Made by a program: the position numbers and the translations under genes. A stretch of 64,000 nucleotides of DNA, taken from the NCBI GenBank assembly GCA_001915925.1, contig MNRL01000010.1, forward strand, positions 1 through 64,000, written 5' to 3'. The notes below the pieces were generated by a model. It made no database searches and was not told the DNA's origin. It saw only the letters and a program-made list of their open reading frames with translations. The stretch's first letter is position 1, and the number at the start of each line of letters is the position of its first letter. This document shows, piece by piece, positions 27,841 to 37,870 of the stretch. The stretch comes from Clostridium sp. CAG:354_28_25. Its GTDB lineage: Bacteria > Bacillota > Clostridia > TANB77 > CAG-508.

Positions 27841-28974
27841 ATGCAAAAATATAGAAGAGTAAAAAGAAATAAAAAAAATGCGGGAAAAAATGTTTTTACA
27901 GTATTCATAATAATATTAACTATAGTTTTAATTGCATCACTTATACGATTATATATTAGAGCAGATGTGGGAAAAATAAATGAGGACTTAAAAGTGGAAA
28001 GAACAACTCAAACTGTACAAAATGTTACAAGTCAAGATACAACGATAGAAGATATAATAGAAGAGGTTAACCATAGTGTTGTTGGCATTTCGAAAATTAA
28101 AGAAATAGGAAGTTCTATATTTACACAAGATGGAATAGAAAAACTAGGGCTTGGAACAGGAGTTATTGTATCATCAAATGGCTATATTATAACAAATAAA
28201 CATGTTTCTGGAGATAGATATAGTAGTTGCTATGTTACATTAGAGAATGGAAACACATATGATGCTAACGTTGTTTGGGCAGATGCAACTTTAGATTTAA
28301 GTATAGTAAAAATAAAATTAGAAGGGTTACAAGCAGTAAAACTGGGAGACTCAACTAGTGTAAAAGCAGGGCAAACAGTATATGCAATAGGAAATCCAAT
28401 AGGTTATGAATTTGAGAGGACTGTAACATCAGGTATAATAAGTGCAAAAGCAAGAACACTAAAATTTACAGAAAATAATGAAGAAGTCTTAATGACAGAT
28501 TTAATCCAAACAGATGCTACAATAAACCCAGGAAATAGTGGTGGACCATTAATAAATACAGCTGGTGAAGTTATAGGAATAAATTCGCTAAAAATTGATA
28601 CTGCAGAGGGAATTGGATTTGCAGTACCAATAAACGTAGCTAAACCAATAATAGAAAAATATAGTACTACAGGTAATTTTGAAGAACCTTCCATTGGAAT
28701 CTCTGGATATGACAAAAACATTATTCCATATATAGATAAAACTTTTAAATTAGATAGTGGTGTTTATATAGAAGCAGTAACTACAAATAGTCCAGCAGCA
28801 AGTTGTGGTTTAGTAAAAGGTGATATAATATTAAAAATAGATGATAGATTAATATATACTATGAATGATATAAAAGAATATATTTATACTAAAAATCCAG
28901 GAGAAAGTATAAAAATAGAGTATAGAAGAGGCAATAATACTAATACGGTAAATTTAACCTTAGGTAAAAGATAA
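27841..28974 (+). CDS. htrA: HtrA/DegP-type serine protease with one PDZ domain
   Basis: A 377-residue membrane-anchored protease. A basic N-terminus and one membrane helix (about 18-36) are followed by a trypsin-like domain and a C-terminal PDZ domain (about 280-375, AASCGLVKGDIILKID). The catalytic triad is visible: H121 (TNKHVSG), D152 (TLDLSIVK) and S233 (NPGNSGGP). HtrA proteases degrade or refold damaged exported proteins at the outer face of the membrane, a plausible need in a cell exporting so many giant surface proteins. Its ribosome binding site is part of a terminator-like hairpin, so translation may be limited unless transcription starts inside the hairpin or the stem opens. Confidence 0.95.
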   Translation: MQKYRRVKRNKKNAGKNVFTVFIIILTIVLIASLIRLYIRADVGKINEDLKVERTTQTVQNVTSQDTTIEDIIEEVNHSVVGISKIKEIGSSIFTQDGIEKLGLGTGVIVSSNGYIITNKHVSGDRYSSCYVTLENGNTYDANVVWADATLDLSIVKIKLEGLQAVKLGDSTSVKAGQTVYAIGNPIGYEFERTVTSGIISAKARTLKFTENNEEVLMTDLIQTDATINPGNSGGPLINTAGEVIGINSLKIDTAEGIGFAVPINVAKPIIEKYSTTGNFEEPSIGISGYDKNIIPYIDKTFKLDSGVYIEAVTTNSPAASCGLVKGDIILKIDDRLIYTMNDIKEYIYTKNPGESIKIEYRRGNNTNTVNLTLGKR

Positions 28975-29086
28975 TAAGACATATTGTCGAAAGATGACGA
29001 ATAATATCGATAATTTATTCTTGTAAAAATTTAATAAATATGTTTTAATATTAACGTAAAAACTCTGGAAAGGAGACTAATTAATT

Positions 29087-29527
29087 GTGAATAAAAAATT
29101 ACAAGCTTTAAAAAATTATATCGAAAACAATACAAAAGAAACAATTAATTTAATAAACCAAAAATTAAGAGAAGATATAAAATCTTTAACAAATATTGAA
29201 TTAATAGAAGATAACAAAGTTTTTAAAGGAATAAAACTTGTGACCGATAAAGATACAATATTTATTACGATTTGTAACAAAAAGGATGCTAACAATTTGG
29301 CATACAAATATTGGGCATATTTTTGCATATTAAATAGAGAAGAAAAAAATATTAGCCTATTAGATGAGATAGATATGAACTCATATAATATGGCAGAACA
29401 TCACGATATAATGGAAATATCTAACGAGGATAAAAAAATAAATATAAAACTTCATTATATAGTTACAGAAGATTTGTTAAAAAAAGAACTAATAACTCAA
29501 GATGAATTATTAGTCCTTATAGTGTAA
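29087..29527 (+). CDS. Protein of unknown function (146 aa)
   Basis: I do not recognise this protein. It is soluble, charged (Lys, Glu, Asp, Asn) and reads as alpha/beta: an N-terminal amphipathic helix (about 1-35), strands near 50-62 (FKGIKLVTDKDTIFITI), a helix, then strands near 120 (KINIKLHYIV). The start is GTG at 29087 with AAAGGAG ten bases upstream; an ATG-led alternative is not available in frame. Its last 11 bases overlap the end of the convergent flippase gene, so the two transcripts are antisense at their 3' ends and no terminator is evident between them. Confidence 0.7.
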   Translation: MNKKLQALKNYIENNTKETINLINQKLREDIKSLTNIELIEDNKVFKGIKLVTDKDTIFITICNKKDANNLAYKYWAYFCILNREEKNISLLDEIDMNSYNMAEHHDIMEISNEDKKINIKLHYIVTEDLLKKELITQDELLVLIV

Positions 29528-31043
29528 TAAAATTTCTAATTTCAGCTTTAGATATAAGTTTAAAAATAAAGCTGAATAAAATATATGCACTGCTGTAGAT
29601 TAATATGTTAATTAGTAAAGGAATAATAGCAATCGCATTTATTTTTAAAAGATTAGTTATAACGATACTTATAAGCAAAATCATAGTGGGTTTTAATATC
29701 CATAATTTAAATTTAAATTTTATTTTAGTTGTGTTAATTAAAACCCATATGCTTAAAATACAATTTAAAATTTCACTTATAAAAATAACAATTAAATAAC
29801 CAAAGGTTCCATATACCGGTAGTAAAAAAGAGATAAGTAAAATACTACTTATTAAATCTATAATATTTATAATCATAACACTAACTTGTTTATCAAGCCC
29901 TTTTAATATTCCATCAACAATACTATCTAAATACATAAAAATGATTACAGGAGCTAATATTTTTATATATTTAGAAATTTCAGTATTACTATAAATTAAT
30001 AAACTTAATTCCTTAGAAAAACATAAAAATATTCCAATAATAAAAAAAGAAAATATCAGTGTATATTTTAATATTTTATATATAGAATCTTGTATAGCAT
30101 TATTTTCACCTCTTACATTAAAAGAAGAAAATTCGGGAATAAGCAGTCCACTAAAGGAACTTAAAAAAGTACTAGGAAATAGTATTATGGGGAAAACCAT
30201 TCCATTAATCATACCATATTTAGAAAGAGCTTCACTACAGCTTAAACCAGACGCTTCTAGCTTTAATGGTATAACAACTTGTTTTAGCGTTGCAAGCCCA
30301 GATTTTATATAAGTTGCAGAGGAAATCGGAAGTGAAATCTTAAATATTCGCTTAGTTATGCCTGTGCTAGGTTGTGGTATATATATATCGTTTTTGCTAC
30401 ATAATTTTTTCCTGTCTTTTATATATGTAATAAACATTAATATGCAGGTAATGCCTTCTGCTATAGAACTACCAAGAACAATTAAACTACATGCAGAATT
30501 AATAGATGTGTCAAATATAGTATTTAGCATGTAACTTACTAATAAAATTTTGAAAAATTGTTCTAGTATTTGTATAAAAGCGCTTTTTACTACATGGCGA
30601 ACAGCAGAAAAATAACCATTTAAGCATGAACAAATAGAAGCAAAAGGGAAAGAGATAGCCATTATACATATAGTTAAAGGAGAGATTTTTTCGTGTAATA
30701 TGTATGTAGATATCATATTTGCAAATATACAAAATAGTAAAAAGGTTAGACTGCCAAAAAACAGACTATAAATAAGACATTTCGTTATTACTTTTTTTAT
30801 ACTTCCAAAAGAATTTTTTGCGAGTTCTTCAGATACAATTCTAACACAAGCAAGGTTAATTCCCGAAAGAGCAAGTGTGATTCCAAAGGAATATGTAGAC
30901 ATTAATAGTTGGTATAAACCAACTGCTTCATCACCAATTTTATTAGAAATATATACGCCAAAAGAAACACCTATTAACTGCAAAAAAATAGATATAACAG
31001 TTAAAACTAGCCCATTTAAGATAAATAATTTTAATTTTCTCAA
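29517..31043 (-). CDS. SpoVB/MurJ-like lipid-linked oligosaccharide flippase (MOP superfamily)
   Basis: A 508-residue integral membrane protein with about 13-14 hydrophobic helices. It is of the length and pattern of the polysaccharide-export/SpoVB/MurJ branch of the MOP superfamily (N-terminal NGLVLTVISIFLQLIGVSFG, YQLLMSTYSFG, ALSGINLACVRIVSEE; NGYFSAVRHVVKSAF). Family members flip lipid-linked saccharides, such as lipid II or spore cortex precursors, across the membrane; which one applies here is not visible. I place the start at TTG 31043, five to seven bases after AGGTGA; an in-frame GTG at 31052 lies inside the ribosome binding site. That binding site is in the 3' arm of a long hairpin (31049-31080). 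Confidence 0.88.
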   Translation of the reverse strand: MRKLKLFILNGLVLTVISIFLQLIGVSFGVYISNKIGDEAVGLYQLLMSTYSFGITLALSGINLACVRIVSEELAKNSFGSIKKVITKCLIYSLFFGSLTFLLFCIFANMISTYILHEKISPLTICIMAISFPFASICSCLNGYFSAVRHVVKSAFIQILEQFFKILLVSYMLNTIFDTSINSACSLIVLGSSIAEGITCILMFITYIKDRKKLCSKNDIYIPQPSTGITKRIFKISLPISSATYIKSGLATLKQVVIPLKLEASGLSCSEALSKYGMINGMVFPIILFPSTFLSSFSGLLIPEFSSFNVRGENNAIQDSIYKILKYTLIFSFFIIGIFLCFSKELSLLIYSNTEISKYIKILAPVIIFMYLDSIVDGILKGLDKQVSVMIINIIDLISSILLISFLLPVYGTFGYLIVIFISEILNCILSIWVLINTTKIKFKFKLWILKPTMILLISIVITNLLKINAIAIIPLLINILIYSSAYILFSFIFKLISKAEIRNFITL

Positions 31044-31080
31044 AAAAATCACCTATTCATGTATATTCATGAATAGGTGA
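31042..31080 (-). terminator. Terminator-like hairpin enclosing the flippase ribosome binding site
   Basis: On the minus strand, TCACCTATTCATG (31080-31068) pairs perfectly with CATGAATAGGTGA (31061-31049) around a 6-base loop and is followed by seven T. The 3' arm contains the AGGTGA Shine-Dalgarno and the T run ends at the TTG start. Confidence 0.85.
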
Positions 31081-31110
31081 AAATTATACATTATTATCGG
31101 CTATAAATTA

Positions 31111-31941
31111 CTAATCTGAGATTTTTATAAATTGTGCTGTTCCCTTATCTGGAGAATATTGAGTTGCAATATACCCATTAAGAAGTTGTGAGCTAGTTTC
31201 ATCACTTAAAACAGGTCTGTCTACATTGCAAATAAATTCTTCACCTTTATTATTTTTTATATGTATTGTAAAGCTCATATTAAAAGTTAGCTCATCTAAA
31301 GTAATATTAGCCTTTTGTAAGATAGTTCCATTTAAAGAAAGGGTATCTGTATTTGCTATTTCAAAGTTTGTTACAATATCTTTGTTTATATATCCTAAAG
31401 ATATTGGATTAGAACAATCTTGGTAAAAAGAAGGATTGTTATATGCACTTTCTTTATTATCTTTGTTATTAGTTATAATATTAAAATTTATTCTTCCATT
31501 TTCAGGTTCTTGTAAACCTTTATAGGTTGCAAAATAATATGGATTTTTATAACATAGTGTTTTTGTACCTTTATTAGAATTACTTGTAACTTTAATATTA
31601 TCTATATATAGCTCGGCAATTGTATTTTTATCAGTTAGTTCATCAGAAGCATTTGTATTATTAATGTATATAGCTATATCTGTATATTGTCCAATATTTA
31701 TATTTTGAAAATTACCATCTGAACTATTATCTGTTACAAATGCATTACTATAATATACAATTTTTTCTATAGAAAAAATTGGGTTAGTATAATTTGTATA
31801 AGTTTCATAAGAATAAGTTGCAAATTTATTGCTATAAATAATATCTCTAATCTTTAAAATATAGAAAGGAATTAAACTTATTAATATAACTATTAATACT
31901 AATAAAATAATTAAATCTTTCTTTTTTAACAATTTCTTCAT
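31111..31941 (-). CDS. Membrane-anchored extracellular protein of unknown function (276 aa)
   Basis: I do not recognise a family. A basic N-terminus and one strong membrane helix (about 9-31) are followed by a beta-rich, Asn/Thr/Ser-rich extracellular part with three cysteines (about C134, C176 and C253), a composition like the window's other surface proteins. The ATG has AAGGAG upstream on the minus strand. The flippase gene follows after the hairpin at 31042-31080, so the two are in line but probably separated by termination or attenuation. It may be a lipid- or wall-associated accessory protein, but nothing in the sequence proves a role. Confidence 0.72.
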   Translation of the reverse strand: MKKLLKKKDLIILLVLIVILISLIPFYILKIRDIIYSNKFATYSYETYTNYTNPIFSIEKIVYYSNAFVTDNSSDGNFQNINIGQYTDIAIYINNTNASDELTDKNTIAELYIDNIKVTSNSNKGTKTLCYKNPYYFATYKGLQEPENGRINFNIITNNKDNKESAYNNPSFYQDCSNPISLGYINKDIVTNFEIANTDTLSLNGTILQKANITLDELTFNMSFTIHIKNNKGEEFICNVDRPVLSDETSSQLLNGYIATQYSPDKGTAQFIKISD

Positions 31942-31976
31942 TTGAATCTCCTTTTAGAAATTTTTGAATAGTCAAT

Positions 31977-32077
31977 CGGGAATTGGGGACGGTCCCAAAA
32001 GGGGATTTGGGGGACGGTCCTAAAATCCCTATCGAAAATATTATAAAAGGGAAAGGAACACCGTCCCTAAATCCCTA
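31977..32077 (+). repeat. Cluster of three REP-like palindromic repeats, copies 4-6
   Basis: Three units lie in tandem: one at 31977-31997 with GGGGACGGTCCC, one at about 32001-32030 with GGGGATTTGGGGGACGGTCC, and one inverted at about 32048-32077 with CACCGTCCCTAAATCCC. The last one reaches the stop codon of the glucosaminidase gene. Confidence 0.75.
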
Positions 32078-33568
32078 TAGTTTATCATAAAAATATGTCA
32101 TATATGAAAAGACTTTTGTACACCAGTTAGGGTCTGTAGAATATCTTGTATTAATTCCAGTAAGTGTTGGGCTAGAATAATATCTTCCTGTTGTAGTATC
32201 ACCATCTGACAATGTCATTCCTGCAGGATTTAAATAAGCTTTAGCAAGTATTTTTGCTACAAACTCTATTCCCTCTGCATATGTATCAAATGTGTAAGCT
32301 GAATTATATGCATCATTATCATATGCACCATAACCAAATAAGTTTCTCTTGTCTAACGATATTGCAGATGTTCCCCATCCACTTTCGTGAATTGCCATGG
32401 CTACTAATAAAAGTCCATTAACATTATATTTTTGTTCTGCATTATAAAATGCTTCAGCATTACTATATATTACTTTATTCACATCTCTTGGCTCATCAGC
32501 TAATATACGTTTGTAATCATCTAGAGATAAACCACTCTTAACATTTAATGCCATATTAAAGTTTAATTTAGATACAATTCTTTGTACTTTGTTTTGTGAA
32601 ACGATACCAGGAGTTGTAGATTGTGATGTTAATGAAGATGCTGGAACATATCCTTCTTGTCCATCAAAAGAAATTCTACACCAATCACCAACAACTTCTA
32701 ATAAAACAACATCCATATATCTTGTGATTTTACAAATCTCAGAACCATTGTTAATTGCATCCATTAAAGAAACTGTAGAAATAACATACATTGTATCTCC
32801 TAAATGTACATTATAATTTACCAAGAAATCAGAAGTACCAACCTCAACAATTTCTTCTACAGGAGCTTGTAAGATATCTATACTAGAAGTAGATTCATCA
32901 ATTAAATCTGCTCCTTCATATGTTCTGATAATATTAACACGTTCTAAACCAGGAACCCCAGCTTGTTTAACTATTTTTTCATCTTTTGGTAAAGAATCAT
33001 TTTTTATATATTTAGTAGAATAAGGAATTTCTTTGTCCCTATAAGTTTTTTCTTTTGTCTTAGTAGAATTTGTGTTATCTATAAGTATTTGACTAATATT
33101 AAATGGATTTGTGTTTTTTTCGTAAGTGCTAAAATCACCATAAGGATTCTCTGTTTTATTTTTATTAGAAATATATGTAACAATAAAAATAATTAAAGCA
33201 ATTATAATTAACAAATAAACCGAAGATAAGATAATAAATTGCCTAAATTTCTTTTTATTGCTTTTCAAAGTATCGAATTTATATCTAAAAGAGCCATTAA
33301 AGTTAGACTTTTTTGGCTTTGGTTCGTGTTTGGTTTTTACTGCTTTTACTCTTTTCTCTTTCTTGCTTTTTGGAGGTTTAGCAGGTTTTCCTTTTTTAGG
33401 TTTTGAAGTCGAATTATTTGTATTTTTACTTACTTGCTTAGTCTCATTTACTTCTTTAGGTGTTTCTTTTTTTGCTTGTATACTATTGTTCCTAGCTTTT
33501 TTTAATTCCTCAAAAGCATTAGATAAATTTCTTTGATTGTTATTATCTTTTGTATTATTATCTTGCAT
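32075..33568 (-). CDS. Membrane-anchored SH3/glucosaminidase cell-wall hydrolase
   Basis: A 497-residue protein. The first 100 residues are a cytoplasmic Lys/Pro/Asn-rich tail (KPKKGKPAKPPKSKKEK). A membrane helix spans about 110-132. A low-complexity spacer leads to an SH3-like domain (about 245-315, GDWCRISFDGQEGYVP), and then a glucosaminidase domain (about 360-497) with the catalytic-type glutamate E395 in AIHESGWGTS and NLFGYGAYD. This family cleaves N-acetylglucosaminyl bonds in peptidoglycan. The long basic cytoplasmic tail is unusual and could bind membrane lipid or a cytoplasmic partner. The ATG has AAGGTGG upstream. The gene is divergent from rpoB. Confidence 0.9.
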   Translation of the reverse strand: MQDNNTKDNNNQRNLSNAFEELKKARNNSIQAKKETPKEVNETKQVSKNTNNSTSKPKKGKPAKPPKSKKEKRVKAVKTKHEPKPKKSNFNGSFRYKFDTLKSNKKKFRQFIILSSVYLLIIIALIIFIVTYISNKNKTENPYGDFSTYEKNTNPFNISQILIDNTNSTKTKEKTYRDKEIPYSTKYIKNDSLPKDEKIVKQAGVPGLERVNIIRTYEGADLIDESTSSIDILQAPVEEIVEVGTSDFLVNYNVHLGDTMYVISTVSLMDAINNGSEICKITRYMDVVLLEVVGDWCRISFDGQEGYVPASSLTSQSTTPGIVSQNKVQRIVSKLNFNMALNVKSGLSLDDYKRILADEPRDVNKVIYSNAEAFYNAEQKYNVNGLLLVAMAIHESGWGTSAISLDKRNLFGYGAYDNDAYNSAYTFDTYAEGIEFVAKILAKAYLNPAGMTLSDGDTTTGRYYSSPTLTGINTRYSTDPNWCTKVFSYMTYFYDKL

Positions 33569-33714
33569 TTTTTACCACCTTAAATTATTATAATATTTTT
33601 TTTGTAGTATATCATATGAAATATAAAATTACAAATTAAATTATGACAGAAATGTAAGATTCTGTATATACAGTTTTTACTAAATAAAAATATGTAAAAA
33701 TTTACTATATTTCG

Positions 33715-33744
33715 TTGACAAAACATGGTAAATTATGCTATGAT
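33715..33744 (+). promoter_or_regulatory. Promoter of the rpoB-rpoC operon
   Basis: TTGACA (33715-33720), an 18-base spacer, TATGAT (33739-33744). Transcription from here would give a leader of about 300 bases. Confidence 0.75.
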
Positions 33745-33749
33745 ACAAA

Positions 33750-34049
33750 AGGTATTTTAAACGCTAAAAGGTGGTAAAAATAATTAAAATATTTAGAAAA
33801 AAGTAATTTTAAAGAACAAGGTAGGTTGGCAAAAGATAAAAACAGGTAATTGCCAGCATGCCTTTTTGTTGCCTAAAAACGGTTATATTAGTTGGAAAGA
33901 GGAATTGATTTAAAAGGATATATTAATGGAAAAATTTATAAAGCAGGAATTTGGAAATTAATATAAAATTTTAGATGCAAGAGGGACTTTTCAATGTTCA
34001 TATACAATTTTTTTCAAACTGCTTATATTTTGTTTTAGAGGTGATTTAG
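33750..34049 (+). other. Long rpoB leader with a possible alternative-pairing element
   Basis: This 300-base stretch holds no convincing gene. At 33827-33873 TTGGCAA (33827-33833) can pair with TTGCCAG (33850-33856), or its GGCAA can pair with the second TTGCC (33869-33873), so two exclusive hairpins are possible, with a T tract (33863-33867) between. It may be a transcription attenuator or an autoregulatory leader; it is inferred from hand-drawn pairing only. Confidence 0.4.
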
Positions 34050-37000
34050 TTGTTAAAAGAAATTAAGCATGAAAAAAGCTCAAGAAAAGACTTTGCAAAA
34101 GTTGGAGACTTTATAGAAATGCCTAACTTAATTAAGGTGCAAAGAGATTCTTATGAGTGGTTTGTCGAGGAGGGATTAGGAGAAGTCTTAAAAGACATTT
34201 CACCAATCATCGACTATTCAGGAAACTTGGTTCTAGAGTTTTTCGATTACTACATGGAAGAGAAAACAAAATATTCTTTAGAAGAAGCTAAAGAAAGAGA
34301 TGCTACATATTCTACACGTTTACATGTAAAAGTAAGATTAATAAATCGTGAAACAGGAGAAATTAAAGAGCAAGAAATCTATTTAGGAGATTTCCCTTTA
34401 ATGACAGATAGTGGAACATTTATTATAAACGGTGCAGAAAGAGTTGTAGTAAGCCAATTAGTTCGTTCACCTGGATGTTATTATGACTTTACCTATGACA
34501 AAACAGGTAAAAAATTATTCACATCAACAGTAATGCCAATAAGAGGGGCATGGATAGAATACGAAACAGACAGTAATGATGTTTTTTATGCTCGTGTAGA
34601 CAGAACTAGAAAAATTCCAGTAACAACATTATTAAGAGCTTTAGGCTTAGCAACAGATGAACAAATACTTGATTTCTTTGGAAATGAAGAAAAATTAAGA
34701 GTAACATTAGAAAAAGACCCAATAAAAACTCAAGATGAAGCATTAATCGAAATTTACAAAAAATTAAGACCAGGAGAGCTTCCAACAGTTGAAGCTGCTA
34801 AAAACTTATTCAACGGACTATTCTTTGATGCAAGAAGATATGATTTAGCAAAAGTAGGAAGACATAAATATAACAAAAAACTAAGTCTAGCAACAAGAAT
34901 AGAAGGAAAGATTGCACATACAGCTATAGTAAACCCAGAAACAGGAGAAGTATTTGTAGAAGCAGGGGAAGTTATATCAAAAGATATGGCAGACGAAATC
35001 CAAAATTCTGGTATAAATGTTGTAGAAGTAAGAGTAGAAGATAAGCCAGTAAAAATAATAGGAAATGGAACAGTAAATATTCATAATTTTGTAACAAATG
35101 TAGATATTTCAGATTTGCACTTTAAAGAAATGGTAAATTATGAAGTATTAAAAAATATCTTAGACAATACAGAGGAAAAAGATTTACATCATGCAATAGA
35201 ACAAAGATATGAAGAATTAGTTCCAAAACATGTTACAACAGAAGATATCTTAGCATCTGTTAACTACTTATTAAACTTAGACCATAAATTAGGCGAAATA
35301 GATGATATAGACCATTTAGGAAATAGACGTATACGTTGTGTTGGTGAGTTATTACAAAATCAATTTAGAATTGGTTTAACAAGATTAGAAAGAGTTGTTC
35401 GTGAAAGAATGACAATTCAAGACTTAGATGTAGTAACACCACAAACATTAATAAATACAAAACCAATAACATCAGCAATAAGAGAGTTCTTTGGTAGCTC
35501 ACAATTATCACAATTTATGGATCAAACAAACCCATTATCAGAACTAACACATAAAAGAAGAATTTCTGCATTAGGACCAGGAGGTCTTTCTAGAGAAAGA
35601 GCAGGTTTCGAAGTTCGTGATATTCACTATACACACTATGGTAGACTATGTCCAATAGAATCACCAGAAGGACCAAACATAGGTCTTATATCTGCACTTT
35701 CATCATTTGCACAAATAAATGAATATGGATTTATAGAAACACCATACAGAATAGTAGACCCAGAAACACATGCAGTTACAGATAAAGTTGAATACATGAG
35801 TGCAGATATAGAAGATGGTAACTATATTGCAGAGGCTGAAGAACCATTAAATGAAGATGGAACATTTGTAAATAAGAGAGTTAAAGTTAGATATAGAAAT
35901 GATATTATAGAAGTAGACAGAGAAATGGTAACAGGAATGGATGTTTCACCAAAACAATTAGTTTCTATTGGTGCAGCCATGATACCATTCTTAGAGCATG
36001 ATGATGCAAAACGTGCGCTTATGGGTGCGAACATGCAACGTCAAGCAGTTCCATTAATTATGCCAGAAGCTCCAATAGTTGGTACAGGTATGGAATACAG
36101 AGCAGCAAAAGATTCTGGAATATTAATTTTAGCAGAAGATGATGGTGTAATTCAAAAAGTTACAGGTGAAGCAATTACTGTTAAATATAATAATGGAACA
36201 ACGAAAACACATAGATTAAATAAATTTAAAAGAACAAATGGTGGTACATGTATTAATCAAAGACCAATTGTTGTGGCTGGAGAAAAAGTTAAAAAAGGAG
36301 ATACCATAGCAGACGGACCAGCTACTAAAAATGGTGAGATGGCATTAGGAAGAAACGTACTAGTAGCATTCTCTACATGGGAAGGTTATAACTACGAAGA
36401 TGCTATACTTTTAAATGAAAGATTAGTAAAAGAAGACGTATTTACATCAATTCATATAGAAGAATATGATTGCGAATGTCGTGATACAAAATTAGGACCA
36501 GAAGAAATAACAAGAGATATACCAAATGTTGGTGAAGACAGCTTAAAAGACCTAGACGAAAATGGTATTATCAGAATTGGTGCAGAAGTAAGACCAGGAG
36601 ATATCTTAGTTGGTAAAGTTACACCAAAAGGTGAAACAGAACTAACCGCAGAAGAAAGATTACTTCGTGCAATCTTTGGTGAAAAAGCTCGTGAAGTTAG
36701 AGATACATCACTTAAAGTACCACATGGTGAAGCTGGAACAATCGTAGATGTAAAAATATTTACAAGAGATAATTCAGATGAATTAGGACCAGGTGTAAAT
36801 CAAATAATAAGATGTTATATAGCAACAAAAAGGAAAATATCAGTTGGTGATAAAATGGCTGGACGTCATGGTAACAAAGGTACAATTTCTAGAATATTAC
36901 CAGAAGAAGATATGCCATTTATGCCAGATGGTACACCAGTAGATATCCTATTAAACCCATTAGGTGTTCCTTCTCGTATGAACTTAGGTCAAGTTTTAGA

Positions 37001-37781
37001 GGTACACTTAGGATTAGCGGCAAAAGAATTAGGATGGAATGTTGCAACACCAGTTTTTGATGGTGCAACATCAGAAGAAATAGAAGAATTATTAGTTAAA
37101 TCTGGAAATACACCAGATGGAAAAACAATTCTTTATGATGGTAGAACAGGTGATCCATTTGCTGAACCAATCACAGTAGGAGTTATGTACATGCTTAAGT
37201 TACATCACTTAGTAGATGACAAAATACATGCTCGTTCAACAGGACCATATTCTTTAGTTACACAACAACCATTAGGAGGTAAAGCTCAATTCGGTGGACA
37301 ACGTTTCGGAGAAATGGAAGTTTGGGCACTAGAAGCATATGGTGCAGCTCATACATTACAAGAAATGTTAACAGTTAAATCTGATGATGTAGTAGGAAGA
37401 GTTAAAACTTATGAAGCAATTGTTAAAGGAGAAAATGTTCCAGAACCTGGAATTCCAGAAACATTCAAAGTATTAATAAAAGAACTACAATCATTAGGAT
37501 TAGATATGAGATTATATACAAAAGATAATAAAGAAATTGAACTAAAAGAAGATATCGACGAAGGTATAGACTATAACGAAGCAAAGAAGAAAGAAGATTT
37601 AGTTCTAAATGAAAGCGAAATTGAAAGTTCATATATAGAAGCTGACGATGAGGAAATCGATTTAGACAAAGAAGAAGATAATGATGAATTATTCGAAAAT
37701 GATGAACTTTTAGATGATGAAGGCCTATATGGTAATGACTTAGCAAAAGATAATCTTGATGATGATGAAGATTTAGATTAA
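34050..37781 (+). CDS. rpoB: RNA polymerase beta subunit
   Basis: A 1243-residue beta subunit with the usual landmarks: [17 protein letters not shown] at the N-terminus, the rifampicin-pocket region ([20 protein letters not shown] and [12 protein letters not shown]), the [10 protein letters not shown] loop, [15 protein letters not shown] motif ([12 protein letters not shown]) and the C-terminal [15 protein letters not shown] clamp. About 65 residues after the core are an Asp/Glu-rich tail (residues about 1180-1243) that is longer and more acidic than usual. The start is TTG at 34050, with AGAGGTGAT upstream and the expected N-terminal residues after it. rplJ and rplL, which normally precede rpoB, are absent; the gene has its own promoter and leader. 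Confidence 0.98.
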   Translation: MLKEIKHEKSSRKDFAKVGDFIEMPNLIKVQRDSYEWFVEEGLGEVLKDISPIIDYSGNLVLEFFDYYMEEKTKYSLEEAKERDATYSTRLHVKVRLINRETGEIKEQEIYLGDFPLMTDSGTFIINGAERVVVSQLVRSPGCYYDFTYDKTGKKLFTSTVMPIRGAWIEYETDSNDVFYARVDRTRKIPVTTLLRALGLATDEQILDFFGNEEKLRVTLEKDPIKTQDEALIEIYKKLRPGELPTVEAAKNLFNGLFFDARRYDLAKVGRHKYNKKLSLATRIEGKIAHTAIVNPETGEVFVEAGEVISKDMADEIQNSGINVVEVRVEDKPVKIIGNGTVNIHNFVTNVDISDLHFKEMVNYEVLKNILDNTEEKDLHHAIEQRYEELVPKHVTTEDILASVNYLLNLDHKLGEIDDIDHLGNRRIRCVGELLQNQFRIGLTRLERVVRERMTIQDLDVVTPQTLINTKPITSAIREFFGSSQLSQFMDQTNPLSELTHKRRISALGPGGLSRERAGFEVRDIHYTHYGRLCPIESPEGPNIGLISALSSFAQINEYGFIETPYRIVDPETHAVTDKVEYMSADIEDGNYIAEAEEPLNEDGTFVNKRVKVRYRNDIIEVDREMVTGMDVSPKQLVSIGAAMIPFLEHDDAKRALMGANMQRQAVPLIMPEAPIVGTGMEYRAAKDSGILILAEDDGVIQKVTGEAITVKYNNGTTKTHRLNKFKRTNGGTCINQRPIVVAGEKVKKGDTIADGPATKNGEMALGRNVLVAFSTWEGYNYEDAILLNERLVKEDVFTSIHIEEYDCECRDTKLGPEEITRDIPNVGEDSLKDLDENGIIRIGAEVRPGDILVGKVTPKGETELTAEERLLRAIFGEKAREVRDTSLKVPHGEAGTIVDVKIFTRDNSDELGPGVNQIIRCYIATKRKISVGDKMAGRHGNKGTISRILPEEDMPFMPDGTPVDILLNPLGVPSRMNLGQVLEVHLGLAAKELGWNVATPVFDGATSEEIEELLVKSGNTPDGKTILYDGRTGDPFAEPITVGVMYMLKLHHLVDDKIHARSTGPYSLVTQQPLGGKAQFGGQRFGEMEVWALEAYGAAHTLQEMLTVKSDDVVGRVKTYEAIVKGENVPEPGIPETFKVLIKELQSLGLDMRLYTKDNKEIELKEDIDEGIDYNEAKKKEDLVLNESEIESSYIEADDEEIDLDKEEDNDELFENDELLDDEGLYGNDLAKDNLDDDEDLD

Positions 37782-37790
37782 AAAAGATTG

Positions 37791-37815
37791 CTGCCTAAAT
37801 TTTATATTTAGGCAG
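37791..37815 (+). other. Hairpin between rpoB and rpoC
   Basis: Perfect 10-bp arms CTGCCTAAAT (37791-37800) and ATTTAGGCAG (37806-37815) with a 5-base loop and no T tract. It is more likely an RNA processing or stability element than a terminator, since rpoC must be read through. Confidence 0.65.
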
Positions 37816-37870
37816 GGCAATTAAATAAGTAGTTTTGCGAAACTAAAAAATAAAGTCAAGGGGGCAAGAA

